Shown here: piece by piece, positions 14,991 through 24,466 of the stretch
Layout of the letters: each line of letters starts with the position of its first letter
Position numbering within the stretch: the stretch's first letter is position 1
NCBI RefSeq assembly: GCF_003096555.1
Contig: NZ_QEKM01000001.1
Span: forward strand, 2,356,001 to 2,420,000
From: Simplicispira sp. 125
Lineage (GTDB): Bacteria > Pseudomonadota > Gammaproteobacteria > Burkholderiales > Burkholderiaceae_C
Length of the DNA stretch: 64,000 nucleotides
Direction: 5' to 3'
Made by a program: the position numbers and the translations under genes
Notes under the pieces: model-generated
The model's input: only the letters and a program-made list of their open reading frames with translations
Database searches by the model: none
What the model was told of the DNA's origin: nothing

Positions 14991-17935
14991 GCTTGTTTCT
15001 CCATCAGGGGCGGCAGTCGCTCGATGCCAATGTCTTCGTACTCCACACGCAGGCGCTCGGTTGCCTGCCCGGCGCACCAGCGCCGCCACATCACGCGCAA
15101 TGCCTGCGACAAGCCGGCGACGACAACATCCAGGTGTGTTGCATGCGTTTGCAGCAAATACCCGCGCAGGCGGCTGCGTATTTCCTGCAACTGGTCGGCA
15201 TGCTGCGCCCATTGTTGGCTTTGCTCGAGCATCCCGTCCACGCTGGTGGAAACAACTCCACACTCTAGCCCCACTCGGCGCAGGAACATGGCCGACTGGC
15301 GGCTGGGGTAGGTGTCGCCCGCCACGGTCAGCGTAGGCACTCCCATCCACAGCGCATGGTTGGTGGTTGTGCCGCCCGTGTAAGGAAAAGTGTCGAGGCA
15401 GATATCCACCTCGCGGTGCAAGTTCAAGTAGTTGTAGAAGCTGGTGCGCGGATGAAAGGACAGTCTGTCGGCTCCGATGCCCTCCTGCACAAACCATTCC
15501 AGCATCTGGGGAGGACATCCTGCACCCGTCATGCCAGCCATCAACAATTTCGACTCCGGCTGCGCCCGCAGCACGCAGCACCAGGCCGCGATCACCTCGC
15601 GATTGATCTTGCTCAGGCGGTTGAACGACCCGAAGGTCAGATAGCCGTTGCGCAACACAGGGGCGTCGTTCACATCAGGCATGGCCTCCAGACCATGAAA
15701 CGCCGACACGGCGGGCAGCTCGGCCATGTGCTCGACGAACTGGCGCCTGAACGTCTCCGGATCCATGTAAGCATGCTCTACCAGGCGGTAATCAATGCTC
15801 CGCACGCCCGTGGTGCCAGGGTAGCCGCCCCAGGTCACTTGCACCGGCGCGGGCTTGTGCCCGAACATGGCAAGACGATTGCCCGCCGTATGCCCGCTCA
15901 GGTCGATCAGGATGTCAATGGCGTCTTCTTGGATCTGCGCTACCAAGCTCTCATCCGACAGGCCCACAACAGGGTGCCAGACCGCAAAATGGCGCTCGAT
16001 GGCCTCCGTGTCCATATCGCGTGCCGCATGGTTGTAGTACGCATGGCAGATGAATTCCGGGCGCTTCCCGAAAGCCTCCATGAAGGGAATGAAGAACTTG
16101 GCAACCGCATGCTGCCGAAAATCCGCCGACACAAAACCAATACGCAATGCCCGTTCGGGATTGCGGTCATTGCTATGAGCCGTACACACACGGTTACCCA
16201 CCCGCTGCGAGATCCTCTCACCAAAAAGCAGGTGCTCGCGTGTCAGCGCCTCCAGGTCCACATCGGTACTGTGGCTCAGTGCATACAGCATGCAGCTACG
16301 CGCAAAGTCGAAATCGGGATTCAGCTCTAGCGCCCGCCTGAAGTTGCCCAGGGCTTCATCCACCCGGCCTTGCATGGTGTTGATGACGCCCAGGTTGCTG
16401 TGCAACTGCGCGACGTCGGGCAGGACGCTCAGACTGGCCTGCACCTCGCGCGCCGCGCTCGTCAGGTCGCCGCGCTCATACAACGCCTTGCTGAGGTTGA
16501 TGTGCGCTTCAGCGAAATCGGGTTTGAGAGCGATGGCCTCACGAAAGACCTGCAGCGCCTCGTCCCAGCGCTTTTGCTCCGACAGGTTGGTTCCCACTTC
16601 GAAGAGGATCACCACGTCGTCCGGCTGTAGCGCATGACAACGCCGCAGGCAGGTTTCGGCTTCTTTGAGACGCCCCTGGTGCTGCAGCAGGTGCCCCAGG
16701 CGGCGCAGCGCCGTGGGGTGGTCAGCCTGCAATTGCAGTGCGCGGCGGAATGCGGTTTCCGCGGCAGACAGCCACCCCATGGCATGCAGCATCTCACCAT
16801 AGGCCCCTTGCAGATCCGCTGACGCGGGCGAGCTGGTAACCGCTGCCTTGAAGCATTGCAGTGCCTCTACCGTCAAACCCTGCGCGCTCCTGACAATACC
16901 CAGATTCTGAAGAACCACAGGATCGCCTGGTGCGGCGGCAAGCGCTTGCAAGTAGCTCTCGGCCGACTCGGCGAGTCTTTCTTGTTTCTTCAGCAAAAAA
17001 CCCAGATTGCTGTGCGCATCAGCCCACCCGGGAGCCAACTCGCAGGCTCGGCGATACTCGGCTTCGGCTTCGGGCCACTGGTGCATTTCGACCAAGGCAT
17101 TGGCAAAATTGAAATGCGCCTCGGCATAGCCATCATCGAGCTGCAGAGATTGCTCGAAAGAAGCCCGCGCTTCGTCGAAAAATCCATGAGCCACCAATGT
17201 ATTGGCGAGATTGCAATGTGCCTCGGCATCCCCCGGCAGCAATTGGGCAGCCCGTCGCTTAGCCACCAAAGCCTCTGGCAAGCGGCCCAGCTGCTGCTCC
17301 ATCGCTCCCAACAACTTCCACACAGCGCCCGACGCTGGAAAACGGTGTGAAAGGCGTTTGGCAAGCTTCACGCCCGCTGCATAGTCTTTTCGATTGAACA
17401 GATCAATGACCGGCTGAAGCTCTCGCGAGGGCGGATCAGATTGCCGATGCAGTGCAGTGGGCGCCTTGCGCACCCCCAAACGCACTGGCACGCCTGCAAC
17501 AGGCGATGCAACTACCGGCGAAACCACCTGCTCACCGCTTCGCGCCTGCGCAAGGTCGCGCGCGAGTTGCTCGTAGCGGGCATCGTCCAGACCATAGATC
17601 TGCGCTAAAGGCAGCACCTGTTGCGCCATGTCGAATGACTCTGCTTTGGTGAGCGCATCGATGTAGCTATACCAAAACTGCGGTTGCTTGGAAGCGGTAC
17701 TGAGCGCCGCTTCGAAATAGGGCAACGCCTCCTTGGGGCGAAGCAACTGCACCGCCAGCAGCACACCGAGGTTGTGATTAGCGTCGGGATGACCGGGCTC
17801 CTCTTGAAGGACGGCTTCGTACAGCGAACGGGCCTCGTCAAACTGCCACCGAGCATGGCACTGCATTGCATCGGCAAGCCACCGGTCCAATGGAGCTTTG
17901 GATGCAGGGGCGGGAAGATGATTTTCCTCAAGCAT
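14987..17935 (-). CDS. TPR-repeat O-linked N-acetylglucosamine transferase (OGT)-like protein, GT41 family
   Basis: This large cytoplasmic protein (982 residues) has about a dozen tetratricopeptide repeats over residues ~20-600 (units such as AEAHFNFANALVEMHQWPEA) and a GT41/SPINDLY catalytic region over ~620-940. The latter shows RIGFVSADFRQHAVAKFF, DLSGHTAGNRLAMFGHKPAP (conserved His), TFGSFNRLSKINREV (Asn and Lys) and DTFPYTGGTTTNHALWMGVP. GT41 enzymes add a sugar from a UDP or GDP donor to Ser/Thr of proteins held by the TPR superhelix. ATG 17935 is preferred over an in-frame GTG at 18013. Coupling to a sugar aminotransferase and nearness to two flagellin genes make flagellin the likely acceptor; that is inference. 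Confidence 0.86.
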   Translation of the reverse strand: MLEENHLPAPASKAPLDRWLADAMQCHARWQFDEARSLYEAVLQEEPGHPDANHNLGVLLAVQLLRPKEALPYFEAALSTASKQPQFWYSYIDALTKAESFDMAQQVLPLAQIYGLDDARYEQLARDLAQARSGEQVVSPVVASPVAGVPVRLGVRKAPTALHRQSDPPSRELQPVIDLFNRKDYAAGVKLAKRLSHRFPASGAVWKLLGAMEQQLGRLPEALVAKRRAAQLLPGDAEAHCNLANTLVAHGFFDEARASFEQSLQLDDGYAEAHFNFANALVEMHQWPEAEAEYRRACELAPGWADAHSNLGFLLKKQERLAESAESYLQALAAAPGDPVVLQNLGIVRSAQGLTVEALQCFKAAVTSSPASADLQGAYGEMLHAMGWLSAAETAFRRALQLQADHPTALRRLGHLLQHQGRLKEAETCLRRCHALQPDDVVILFEVGTNLSEQKRWDEALQVFREAIALKPDFAEAHINLSKALYERGDLTSAAREVQASLSVLPDVAQLHSNLGVINTMQGRVDEALGNFRRALELNPDFDFARSCMLYALSHSTDVDLEALTREHLLFGERISQRVGNRVCTAHSNDRNPERALRIGFVSADFRQHAVAKFFIPFMEAFGKRPEFICHAYYNHAARDMDTEAIERHFAVWHPVVGLSDESLVAQIQEDAIDILIDLSGHTAGNRLAMFGHKPAPVQVTWGGYPGTTGVRSIDYRLVEHAYMDPETFRRQFVEHMAELPAVSAFHGLEAMPDVNDAPVLRNGYLTFGSFNRLSKINREVIAAWCCVLRAQPESKLLMAGMTGAGCPPQMLEWFVQEGIGADRLSFHPRTSFYNYLNLHREVDICLDTFPYTGGTTTNHALWMGVPTLTVAGDTYPSRQSAMFLRRVGLECGVVSTSVDGMLEQSQQWAQHADQLQEIRSRLRGYLLQTHATHLDVVVAGLSQALRVMWRRWCAGQATERLRVEYEDIGIERLPPLMEKQA

Positions 17936-18195
17936 GGAGGGAGCCTTTTGCGGTATCGGTGTCGCCGGACACCCGTAAAACGTACGATGAGCCCCGAGAA
18001 TAGCTGCACACACTTCGTCGAAGTCTCGGATATGAGTTGTCTTTACCCAGCATTTTGAAACCGCTTAACCAAAACCGCAGAATCACCCACAAACGATCCG
18101 ATACATTTAAGCTGTTCATCCGTTCGCGGTAGAAGGCATACATATTTAGGTTTGTTTTGGCTTAACGTCATTCCTCTCTCTGTAAAAATAACCCC

Positions 18196-19056
18196 ATGTT
18201 TGTCATCATTGGTTACGTCGTCGCCTTCGGCTGCATCTTTGGGATGTACATCCTTCACGGCGGCAACATTGCCGTGATCCTGAAGGCGCTACCGTTCGAG
18301 ACGGTCACCATTCTGGGGGGCGCCCTCGGCGCTTTCGTGGTCAACAACCAGCCCAAGGTTCTCAAAGCCACCATGGCAGCCATTCCTATGGCCCTCAAAA
18401 GCTCCAAGTACACCAAAGCGCGGTACATGGAGCTTATGGCCATGCTTTATGAAATCTTGCAGAAGGCGCGCAAAGAAGGGCTGATGGCCATAGAAAAGGA
18501 TGTCGAGGCGCCGCACGAGTCCGAGATTTTCAAAAAATACCCCACCGTAGGATCAGATCACCACGTGATTGAATTCACCACCGACTATTTGCGCATGATG
18601 GTGTCGGGCAATCTCAATTCACACGAAATTGAAGCCTTGATGGACAGCGAGATCGAAACGCACCACCAAGAGGCCCACGCTCCGGTCGCAGCACTGGCGC
18701 GCCTGGCCGGTGCCCTGCCCGCCTTCGGCATCATTGCCGCCGTGCTGGGGGTGGTCAACACCATGGGCTCCGTGGGGCAGCCACCATCGGTGCTGGGCGG
18801 CATGATTGGCTCGGCTCTGGTGGGTACCTTCCTGGGTATTTTGCTGGCCTATGGCGTAGTGGAACCTTTAGGCGGCTTGGTCGAGCAAAAGACCGAGGAT
18901 GCAGCCAAAGAATTGCAGTGCATCAAATCCACCTTGCTGGCCAGCATGCAGGGCTACAACCCTGCCACGGCGATTGAATTCGGCCGTAAAGTGCTTTTCT
19001 CAGGCGATCGCCCCAGTTTCACCGAGCTGGAGAGCCATGTGAAGGGCAAAAAATAG
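18196..19056 (+). CDS. motA: MotA, stator proton-channel subunit
   Basis: MotA is the four-helix inner-membrane stator protein that pushes on FliG. The 286 residues begin MFVIIGYVVAFGCIFGMY (first membrane helix), have a cytoplasmic loop with KARYMELMAMLYEILQKARK (the charged stretch that contacts FliG), and end with membrane helices LPAFGIIAAVLGVVNTMG and GTFLGILLAYGVVEPLGG, including the conserved Pro of the channel. No clear Shine-Dalgarno sequence precedes ATG 18196, which follows an A-rich stretch. The gene opens a rightward run motA-motB-cheY-cheZ. The ~260-bp gap to the divergent OGT-like gene should hold promoters for both; I could not assign them. Confidence 0.97.
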   Translation: MFVIIGYVVAFGCIFGMYILHGGNIAVILKALPFETVTILGGALGAFVVNNQPKVLKATMAAIPMALKSSKYTKARYMELMAMLYEILQKARKEGLMAIEKDVEAPHESEIFKKYPTVGSDHHVIEFTTDYLRMMVSGNLNSHEIEALMDSEIETHHQEAHAPVAALARLAGALPAFGIIAAVLGVVNTMGSVGQPPSVLGGMIGSALVGTFLGILLAYGVVEPLGGLVEQKTEDAAKELQCIKSTLLASMQGYNPATAIEFGRKVLFSGDRPSFTELESHVKGKK

Positions 19057-19068
19057 GCACGCGCCGCA

Positions 19069-20007
19069 ATGGCAGAAAAGAAACTCCAGCCCATCATCAT
19101 TAAGCGCATCAAGAAAGGCGGCCATGCCGTGCATGGCGGTGCCTGGAAGATCGCTTACGCCGACTTCGTGACGGCCATGATGGCCTTTTTTCTGCTGATG
19201 TGGCTGCTGGGCTCCACCGCCAAGGGAGAACTGCAAGGTATTGCGGATTACTTCAATGCACCTCTGAAGGTGGCTATGGTGGGTGGCGATGGCGCGGGCA
19301 ACAGCTCCAGCGTCATCCCCGGCGGCGGCAACGACCTGAGCAAGGTGCATGGACAGGTGCGCCGCTCTGACGCCGACACGAAAAAACAACGCCGCATGTC
19401 GGCAGAGCAAATGCGTGCCGATATTGCGCGCCAGGACGCAGAGCGCATCAAGGCGCTGCAGGCCAAGATTGACGCCATCATCACCGCCAGTCCGATACTC
19501 AACGAATACCGCTCACAGATACGGATGGATGTGACGCCCGATGGCCTGCAGATCCAGATCGTGGACGAGCAAAACCGCCCCATGTTCGACAGCGGCAGCG
19601 CACTGGTCAAACCCTATATGCGTGACATTCTGCGCGGTATTGGCACGGCCCTTGCCGGGGTTGAAAACAGCATCAGCCTGTCGGGACACACAGATGCTGT
19701 CCCTTACGGCAACAGCGAGCGCGGCTACAGCAACTGGGAGCTCTCAGCCGACCGCGCCAATGCCTCGCGCCGTGAACTGGTGGCGGCCGGCATGCCCGAC
19801 GCCAAGTTAGCGCGCGTAGTGGGGCTTGCTGCCAGTGACCTGCTCGACACCGAAAACCCGCGCGCACCCGCCAATCGACGCATCACCATCACAGTACTTA
19901 CCCGCGAAGCACAGGAACGATTGTTGGGAAAAAACATTCCCGGCCTGCCTGCGGCACAATTGCTGGAAGAAAAAAACGAAATGCCCCCGGATGGCGAAGC
20001 AAGGTAA
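19069..20007 (+). CDS. motB: MotB, peptidoglycan-anchored stator subunit
   Basis: MotB pairs with MotA to form the proton channel and anchors the stator to the cell wall. In the 312-residue protein the single membrane helix is near residues 28-48 (WKIAYADFVTAMMAFFLLMW); the Asp in YADFV is the proton-binding residue. The C-terminal OmpA-like domain has SLSGHTDAVPYG and WELSADRANASRRELVAAG, the peptidoglycan-binding signature. It follows motA by 12 bases. The C-terminal tail is Glu-rich and variable. Confidence 0.97.
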   Translation: MAEKKLQPIIIKRIKKGGHAVHGGAWKIAYADFVTAMMAFFLLMWLLGSTAKGELQGIADYFNAPLKVAMVGGDGAGNSSSVIPGGGNDLSKVHGQVRRSDADTKKQRRMSAEQMRADIARQDAERIKALQAKIDAIITASPILNEYRSQIRMDVTPDGLQIQIVDEQNRPMFDSGSALVKPYMRDILRGIGTALAGVENSISLSGHTDAVPYGNSERGYSNWELSADRANASRRELVAAGMPDAKLARVVGLAASDLLDTENPRAPANRRITITVLTREAQERLLGKNIPGLPAAQLLEEKNEMPPDGEAR

Positions 20008-20073
20008 CAACTTGTCACCTTCGCTCACATCCTTGACAATCAACACTGTAATTTCCGACCGAAAGGGTCCCAC

Positions 20074-20460
20074 GTGGCCACTGCCCTTCGCTTCCTGATC
20101 GTTGACGACTTCTCCACGATGCGGCGCATTGTTCGTAACCTGCTCAAGGAAAGCGGGTTTACCGAGGCCGACGAGGCTGAAGACGGCGTCGCTGCCTTGA
20201 ACAAATTGCGCAACAGCAAGTTTGATTTCGTCGTCACTGACATCAACATGCCGAACATGAACGGATTCCAGCTTCTGGGCGAGATCAAGGCTGACGAAAA
20301 GCTCAAGCACCTGCCTGTTCTCATGGTGACAGCCGAAGCACGCAAGGAAGACATCGTTGCCGCAGCCCAGGGCGGCGCCGCAGGCTACATCGTCAAACCC
20401 TTCACCAAAGCGACGCTGGAAGAAAAGGTGACTCTCATCATCAAGAAAGCAGGGTTGTAG
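20074..20460 (+). CDS. cheY: CheY, chemotaxis response regulator
   Basis: CheY carries the chemotaxis phosphoryl signal to the motor switch. The 128-residue single receiver domain has all catalytic residues: the acidic pair in [11 protein letters not shown], the phospho-acceptor Asp in [13 protein letters not shown], the Thr in MVTAEA and the Lys in IVKPFT. The start is a GTG at 20074, with AAAGGG about 8 bases upstream. The gene lies between motB and cheZ; no cheA or receptor genes are in the window. Confidence 0.97.
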   Translation: MATALRFLIVDDFSTMRRIVRNLLKESGFTEADEAEDGVAALNKLRNSKFDFVVTDINMPNMNGFQLLGEIKADEKLKHLPVLMVTAEARKEDIVAAAQGGAAGYIVKPFTKATLEEKVTLIIKKAGL

Positions 20461-20465
20461 GCGCC

Positions 20466-21101
20466 ATGGATTCCGACAACCACCTTTCAAAGAGTCCGCC
20501 CGCGCCGGATGGCGATGTTCACCTCAAGATCGGTGCATTGACCCGCCAGCTCCATGATGCGCTGAAGGAGCTGGGCTATGCCGATCAATTGCGTGGCACG
20601 ATGGGCGAGCTGCCCGACGCGCAAAGCCGCTTGTCCTACATTGCCCGCCTCACGGGTGAAGCCGCTGAAAAGGTACTGACCCGCGTCGAGCAGGCAAAAA
20701 CCCAAAACGATTTTCTGGCCGAACAGTCGCGGCAGACCATTGCGTCCATGGTCAAGGATCCGGTGGCCGCAGTGGCCAAGGGCGAGATCATGAATTTCTT
20801 GACCGATGTGGAGCACATCACCAAGATTTCCGATGAACATCTCACGGAAATCATGATGGCCCAGGATTTCCACGATCTGACCGGGCAGGTGATTGCCCGC
20901 GTGGTAGCCCTGGCAGCAACCATCGAGCAGCAGCTCGTTCAACTGGTCATACAAACTGCACCCCCCAATGCAGTGCCGCCGCCGACCATCGAGACCACCC
21001 ACGCACCGCTGTCCGGCCCGGTGGTCGATCCTGGAAAAAGTACCGACGTGGTCACAGACCAGTCCCAGGTGGACGACCTGCTCGCCAGCCTGGGTTTCTG
21101 A
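20466..21101 (+). CDS. cheZ: CheZ, CheY-phosphate phosphatase
   Basis: CheZ speeds dephosphorylation of CheY-P. The 211-residue helical protein has the active-site helix MMAQDFHDLTGQVIARVV, in which the Gln of QDFHDLTGQ inserts into the CheY active site, and ends with the CheY-binding peptide QVDDLLASLGF. It starts 5 bases after cheY, so the pair is surely co-expressed. The linker before the end is Pro/Thr-rich. Confidence 0.96.
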   Translation: MDSDNHLSKSPPAPDGDVHLKIGALTRQLHDALKELGYADQLRGTMGELPDAQSRLSYIARLTGEAAEKVLTRVEQAKTQNDFLAEQSRQTIASMVKDPVAAVAKGEIMNFLTDVEHITKISDEHLTEIMMAQDFHDLTGQVIARVVALAATIEQQLVQLVIQTAPPNAVPPPTIETTHAPLSGPVVDPGKSTDVVTDQSQVDDLLASLGF

Positions 21102-21236
21102 ACACGGGCCATGGTGGCTCTTGCGGCAAAGCCTGCAGTGCCACCATGGCTGAATAAGCGCAGACTGCGCCCGCTTATCGGGCTTTAGATTCCGCCCCCC
21201 CTCACGACAATGGCATGACACCCGCGTCATGCCATC

Positions 21237-22388
21237 ATGGAATCCAGTCAAGACCGCAACTTACCCGCCACCGAGCGCAAGCTCCAAAAGGCCCGCACGG
21301 ACGGCCAGGGAGCACGTTCACGCGACCTGTCGCACCTGGCCATCCTGGGCACGGGTGCGGCGGGCATGCTGGTGTTTGCACAACCCTTGTTTGACCAACT
21401 GCTACGCGCCATGGGGCAGCAATTGGTGTTCGACGCCACCACAGTGCACACCCCAGCCTACATGCTCACACGGCTGCAGGGCATGGCATTTGTAGGCATT
21501 CTCGCCAGCGCGGCCTTTGCCATCATGACCAGTGCTGCGGCTTTGATCAGTGCGGTTGGAGCAGGGGGCTGGATTTTCAGCCTTAAGCCCATCACGCCGC
21601 AATTCAACCGCCTCAATCCTATTTCCGGGGCTGCCAACCTGTTTTCGAAGCAGCAAATGACCAACGTGGCCAAGATGGTGCTCATGACGAGCATCCTCGC
21701 GGCTGTCGCCTGGAAGTACCTGGGCAGCAGCATTGACCAGGTCGCCATGCTGGTACTGCAACCCTCGCCTATCGCCATTCGCCATGCGGCCGACTGGCTG
21801 ACCACAGGCATCGGTTTGCTGCTACTGGTGGTGTTCCTCGCCGCGATCGTCGACGTCCCGCTACAGGCGTTCTTCTTCAAGAGCCGCCTGAAGATGTCGC
21901 ACCAGGAAGTCAAGCAGGAACACAAGGAGTCGGACGGCAACCCGCAAATCAAAGGCCGCATGCGCCAGCGCCAGCGAGAGATCGCCGACGGCGCCAGTGT
22001 CAGTGCCGTACCCAAGGCGGATTTCGTCGTGATGAATCCTACGCACTATGCCGTTGCGCTGCGTTACGACGACACCATGAGTGCACCCCAGGTCATCTCC
22101 AAGGGAACCGACCTGATCGCCATGAAGATTCGCGATCTCGCCAAGGCCCATGCCGTACCGGTGCTCCAGTCTCCCATGCTGGCACGGGCCTTATACGCCC
22201 ACGCCGACCTGGACCAGCCCATCCCGGCCACGCTATACACCGCCGTGGCACAGGTGCTGGCCTATGTCTATCGCCTCAAGGCAGCCCTGCGCGGTGAGGG
22301 CCGCATGCCTGATGACCAGCCGGATCCTTACATCCCGCCTGAACTCGATCCGCTGCAGAAAATTCCCCGCAAAGGCAAACAACCATGA
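21237..22388 (+). CDS. flhB: FlhB, export gate and substrate-specificity switch
   Basis: FlhB sits at the export gate and switches secretion from hook to filament substrates after self-cleavage. The 383-residue protein has four membrane segments in its first ~210 residues and a C-terminal cytoplasmic domain with the autocleavage motif NPTH in ADFVVMNPTHYAVALRYDD. The N-terminus (MESSQDRNLPATERKLQKAR) carries the usual charged TExKLxKAR-like sequence. It overlaps flhA by 4 bases (ATGA). The 135-bp gap after cheZ suggests its own promoter, which I could not define. Confidence 0.97.
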   Translation: MESSQDRNLPATERKLQKARTDGQGARSRDLSHLAILGTGAAGMLVFAQPLFDQLLRAMGQQLVFDATTVHTPAYMLTRLQGMAFVGILASAAFAIMTSAAALISAVGAGGWIFSLKPITPQFNRLNPISGAANLFSKQQMTNVAKMVLMTSILAAVAWKYLGSSIDQVAMLVLQPSPIAIRHAADWLTTGIGLLLLVVFLAAIVDVPLQAFFFKSRLKMSHQEVKQEHKESDGNPQIKGRMRQRQREIADGASVSAVPKADFVVMNPTHYAVALRYDDTMSAPQVISKGTDLIAMKIRDLAKAHAVPVLQSPMLARALYAHADLDQPIPATLYTAVAQVLAYVYRLKAALRGEGRMPDDQPDPYIPPELDPLQKIPRKGKQP

Positions 22389-24466
22389 ACATTTCCATGA
22401 ATTCAGCCCGGCAGTGGGCTGGAGCCAATGCAGCGGCAGCCCAAGGCTTGTCGGCTCCTTTGCTGGTGGTTGCCATCCTGGCACTGATGGTGCTGCCCAT
22501 CCCCCCCTGGTTACTGGATACTTTTTTCACCATCAACATTGCGGTGGCTCTGATGGTGATGATGGTGGCGGCCTACATGCTCAAGCCGCTGGACTTTGCG
22601 GCATTCCCGTCCGTCCTGTTGCTGACCACTTTGATGCGCTTGTCGCTGAACGTGGCTTCCACCCGCGTGGTGCTTCTGGAAGGCCACACCGGCCCCGGCG
22701 CTGCGGGAGCCGTGATCGAGGCCTTTGGGCATTTTCTGATTGGCGGCAACTTTGCCGTGGGTCTGATCGTGTTCGCCATCCTGGTGGTCATCAACTTCAT
22801 CGTGATCACCAAGGGGGCCGAGCGTATCGCCGAGGTCTCCGCACGCTTCACCCTGGATGCCATGCCCGGCAAACAGATGGCGGTGGATGCCGATCTGAAT
22901 GCAGGTTTGATCGATGAGGCCGAAGCCAAAAGACGGCGCGCAGAGGTGGGCGAAGAAGCCAATTTTTTCGGCTCCATGGACGGCGCCTCGAAATTTGTCC
23001 GCGGAGATGCCGTCGCCGGTATCCTGATCCTGCTGATCAACATCGTGGGCGGCTTTGCCATCGGCATGCTGCAGCACGGGCTCTCGGCAAGCAAGGCTGC
23101 CGACACCTATATCCTGATGGCCGTCGGTGACGCGCTGGTGGCACAGATTCCGGGCCTGCTGATCTCGGTGGCCGCAGCCATGGTGATTTCGCGCGTTGGC
23201 AAGGACACGGATATGGGGCATCAGATCGTGCACCAGCTGTTCACGTCGCCCCGCGTACTCGGCGTCACTGCAGGAATTCTGATTTTCCTGGGCCTCATCC
23301 CCGGCATGCCGCATGTGGTATTTCTCGCCATCGGATCGCTGCTGGGCTACCTGGCATGGTCACTGCTACAGAAGGCAAAGACGCCTCCTCCTGTCGAGGC
23401 CCCACCCGCCCCTGCGGGCGATGGCGAAGCCACCTGGGATGACCTGCAACCGGTGGACTTGCTGGGCCTCGAGCTGGGCTATCGCCTGATTGCGCTTGTG
23501 GACAAGACGCGCCAGGGCGACTTGCTCACGCGCATCAAGGGAGTACGGCGCAAGTTTGCCCAAGAGGTTGGATTCCTGCCGCCCCCCGTGCATGTGCGCG
23601 ACAACCTGGAACTCAAGCCCAGCGGCTACCGCATCACCCTGCGTGGCGTGGTCGTGGGTGAGGGCGAGGCATTCCCCGGCATGCACCTGGCCATCAATCC
23701 TGGCGGCATCACCACCCCCCTGATCGGTACACCCACCACTGACCCTGCCTTTGGGCTCCCCGCGCACTGGATTGATGAACGCCAGAAAGAAGCGGCGCAA
23801 ATGGCTGGTTTTACCGTGGTTGATTCGGAAACCGTGATGGCGACGCATTTGTCACACTTGATGCAAGTTCAAGCCGCAAAGCTCCTCAGCCGCACAGAAA
23901 CACAACAGCTGGTGGAGCATGTGGCCAAGCTGGCCCCCCGACTCATTGAAGAAGTAGTTCCAAAAATGGTTTCGATCGCAACGTTCCAGAAGGTGCTGCA
24001 GTTGCTGCTGGAGGAATCCGTGCATATCCGCGACATTCGCACCATCATCGAAACCCTGGCCGAGTTTGCTGGCAGCATCACCGACCCGGTAGAACTGGCA
24101 CGGCGCGTGCGCATCGCCCTGTCACCAGCCATCGTGCAGCAGATCTATGGCCCCACCCGTGAACTCAATGTCATTGCCATTGAACCTGGCCTGGAACGTC
24201 TGTTGGTGCAGGCCCTGGGCAATGCCGCAGGCCCTGCACTTGACCCTGGCGTGGCCGACATTCTGACCCAAAAAGCCGCTGAAGTGGCACTCAAGCAGGA
24301 GGAGATGGGGCTTCCCGCCTGCCTGCTGGTGCCTGACCAGATCCGCGGCGCCATCTCCCGCCTGGTGCGCCGTGTAGCGCCTCGCCTACAGGTGCTCGCA
24401 CACAGCGAGATTCCTGAGACCCACACCATCCGCATTGGCCCCATCCTCAAAGGAGCATCGGCATGA
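22385..24466 (+). CDS. flhA: FlhA, flagellar export gate protein
   Basis: FlhA forms the nonameric ring of the export gate and couples proton flow to secretion. The 693-residue protein has about eight N-terminal membrane helices; the cytoplasmic FHIPEP-type loop is seen as VVITKGAERIAEVSARFTLD and MPGKQMAVDADLNAGLID; the large C-terminal domain (from ~360) has chaperone-docking sequences. The usual length is met. Four-base overlaps at both ends (with flhB and flhF) point to tight translational coupling. Confidence 0.98.
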   Translation: MNISMNSARQWAGANAAAAQGLSAPLLVVAILALMVLPIPPWLLDTFFTINIAVALMVMMVAAYMLKPLDFAAFPSVLLLTTLMRLSLNVASTRVVLLEGHTGPGAAGAVIEAFGHFLIGGNFAVGLIVFAILVVINFIVITKGAERIAEVSARFTLDAMPGKQMAVDADLNAGLIDEAEAKRRRAEVGEEANFFGSMDGASKFVRGDAVAGILILLINIVGGFAIGMLQHGLSASKAADTYILMAVGDALVAQIPGLLISVAAAMVISRVGKDTDMGHQIVHQLFTSPRVLGVTAGILIFLGLIPGMPHVVFLAIGSLLGYLAWSLLQKAKTPPPVEAPPAPAGDGEATWDDLQPVDLLGLELGYRLIALVDKTRQGDLLTRIKGVRRKFAQEVGFLPPPVHVRDNLELKPSGYRITLRGVVVGEGEAFPGMHLAINPGGITTPLIGTPTTDPAFGLPAHWIDERQKEAAQMAGFTVVDSETVMATHLSHLMQVQAAKLLSRTETQQLVEHVAKLAPRLIEEVVPKMVSIATFQKVLQLLLEESVHIRDIRTIIETLAEFAGSITDPVELARRVRIALSPAIVQQIYGPTRELNVIAIEPGLERLLVQALGNAAGPALDPGVADILTQKAAEVALKQEEMGLPACLLVPDQIRGAISRLVRRVAPRLQVLAHSEIPETHTIRIGPILKGASA

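Noticed and set aside
17936-18013. Upstream GTG start for the OGT-like gene.
   Set aside because: It adds residues of no TPR character; the ATG at 17935 begins the predicted helical region.
18180-18196. Leaderless transcript of motA from a TAAAAAT stretch just before the ATG.
   Set aside because: Distance fits, but the -35 is unclear, so it stays unassigned.
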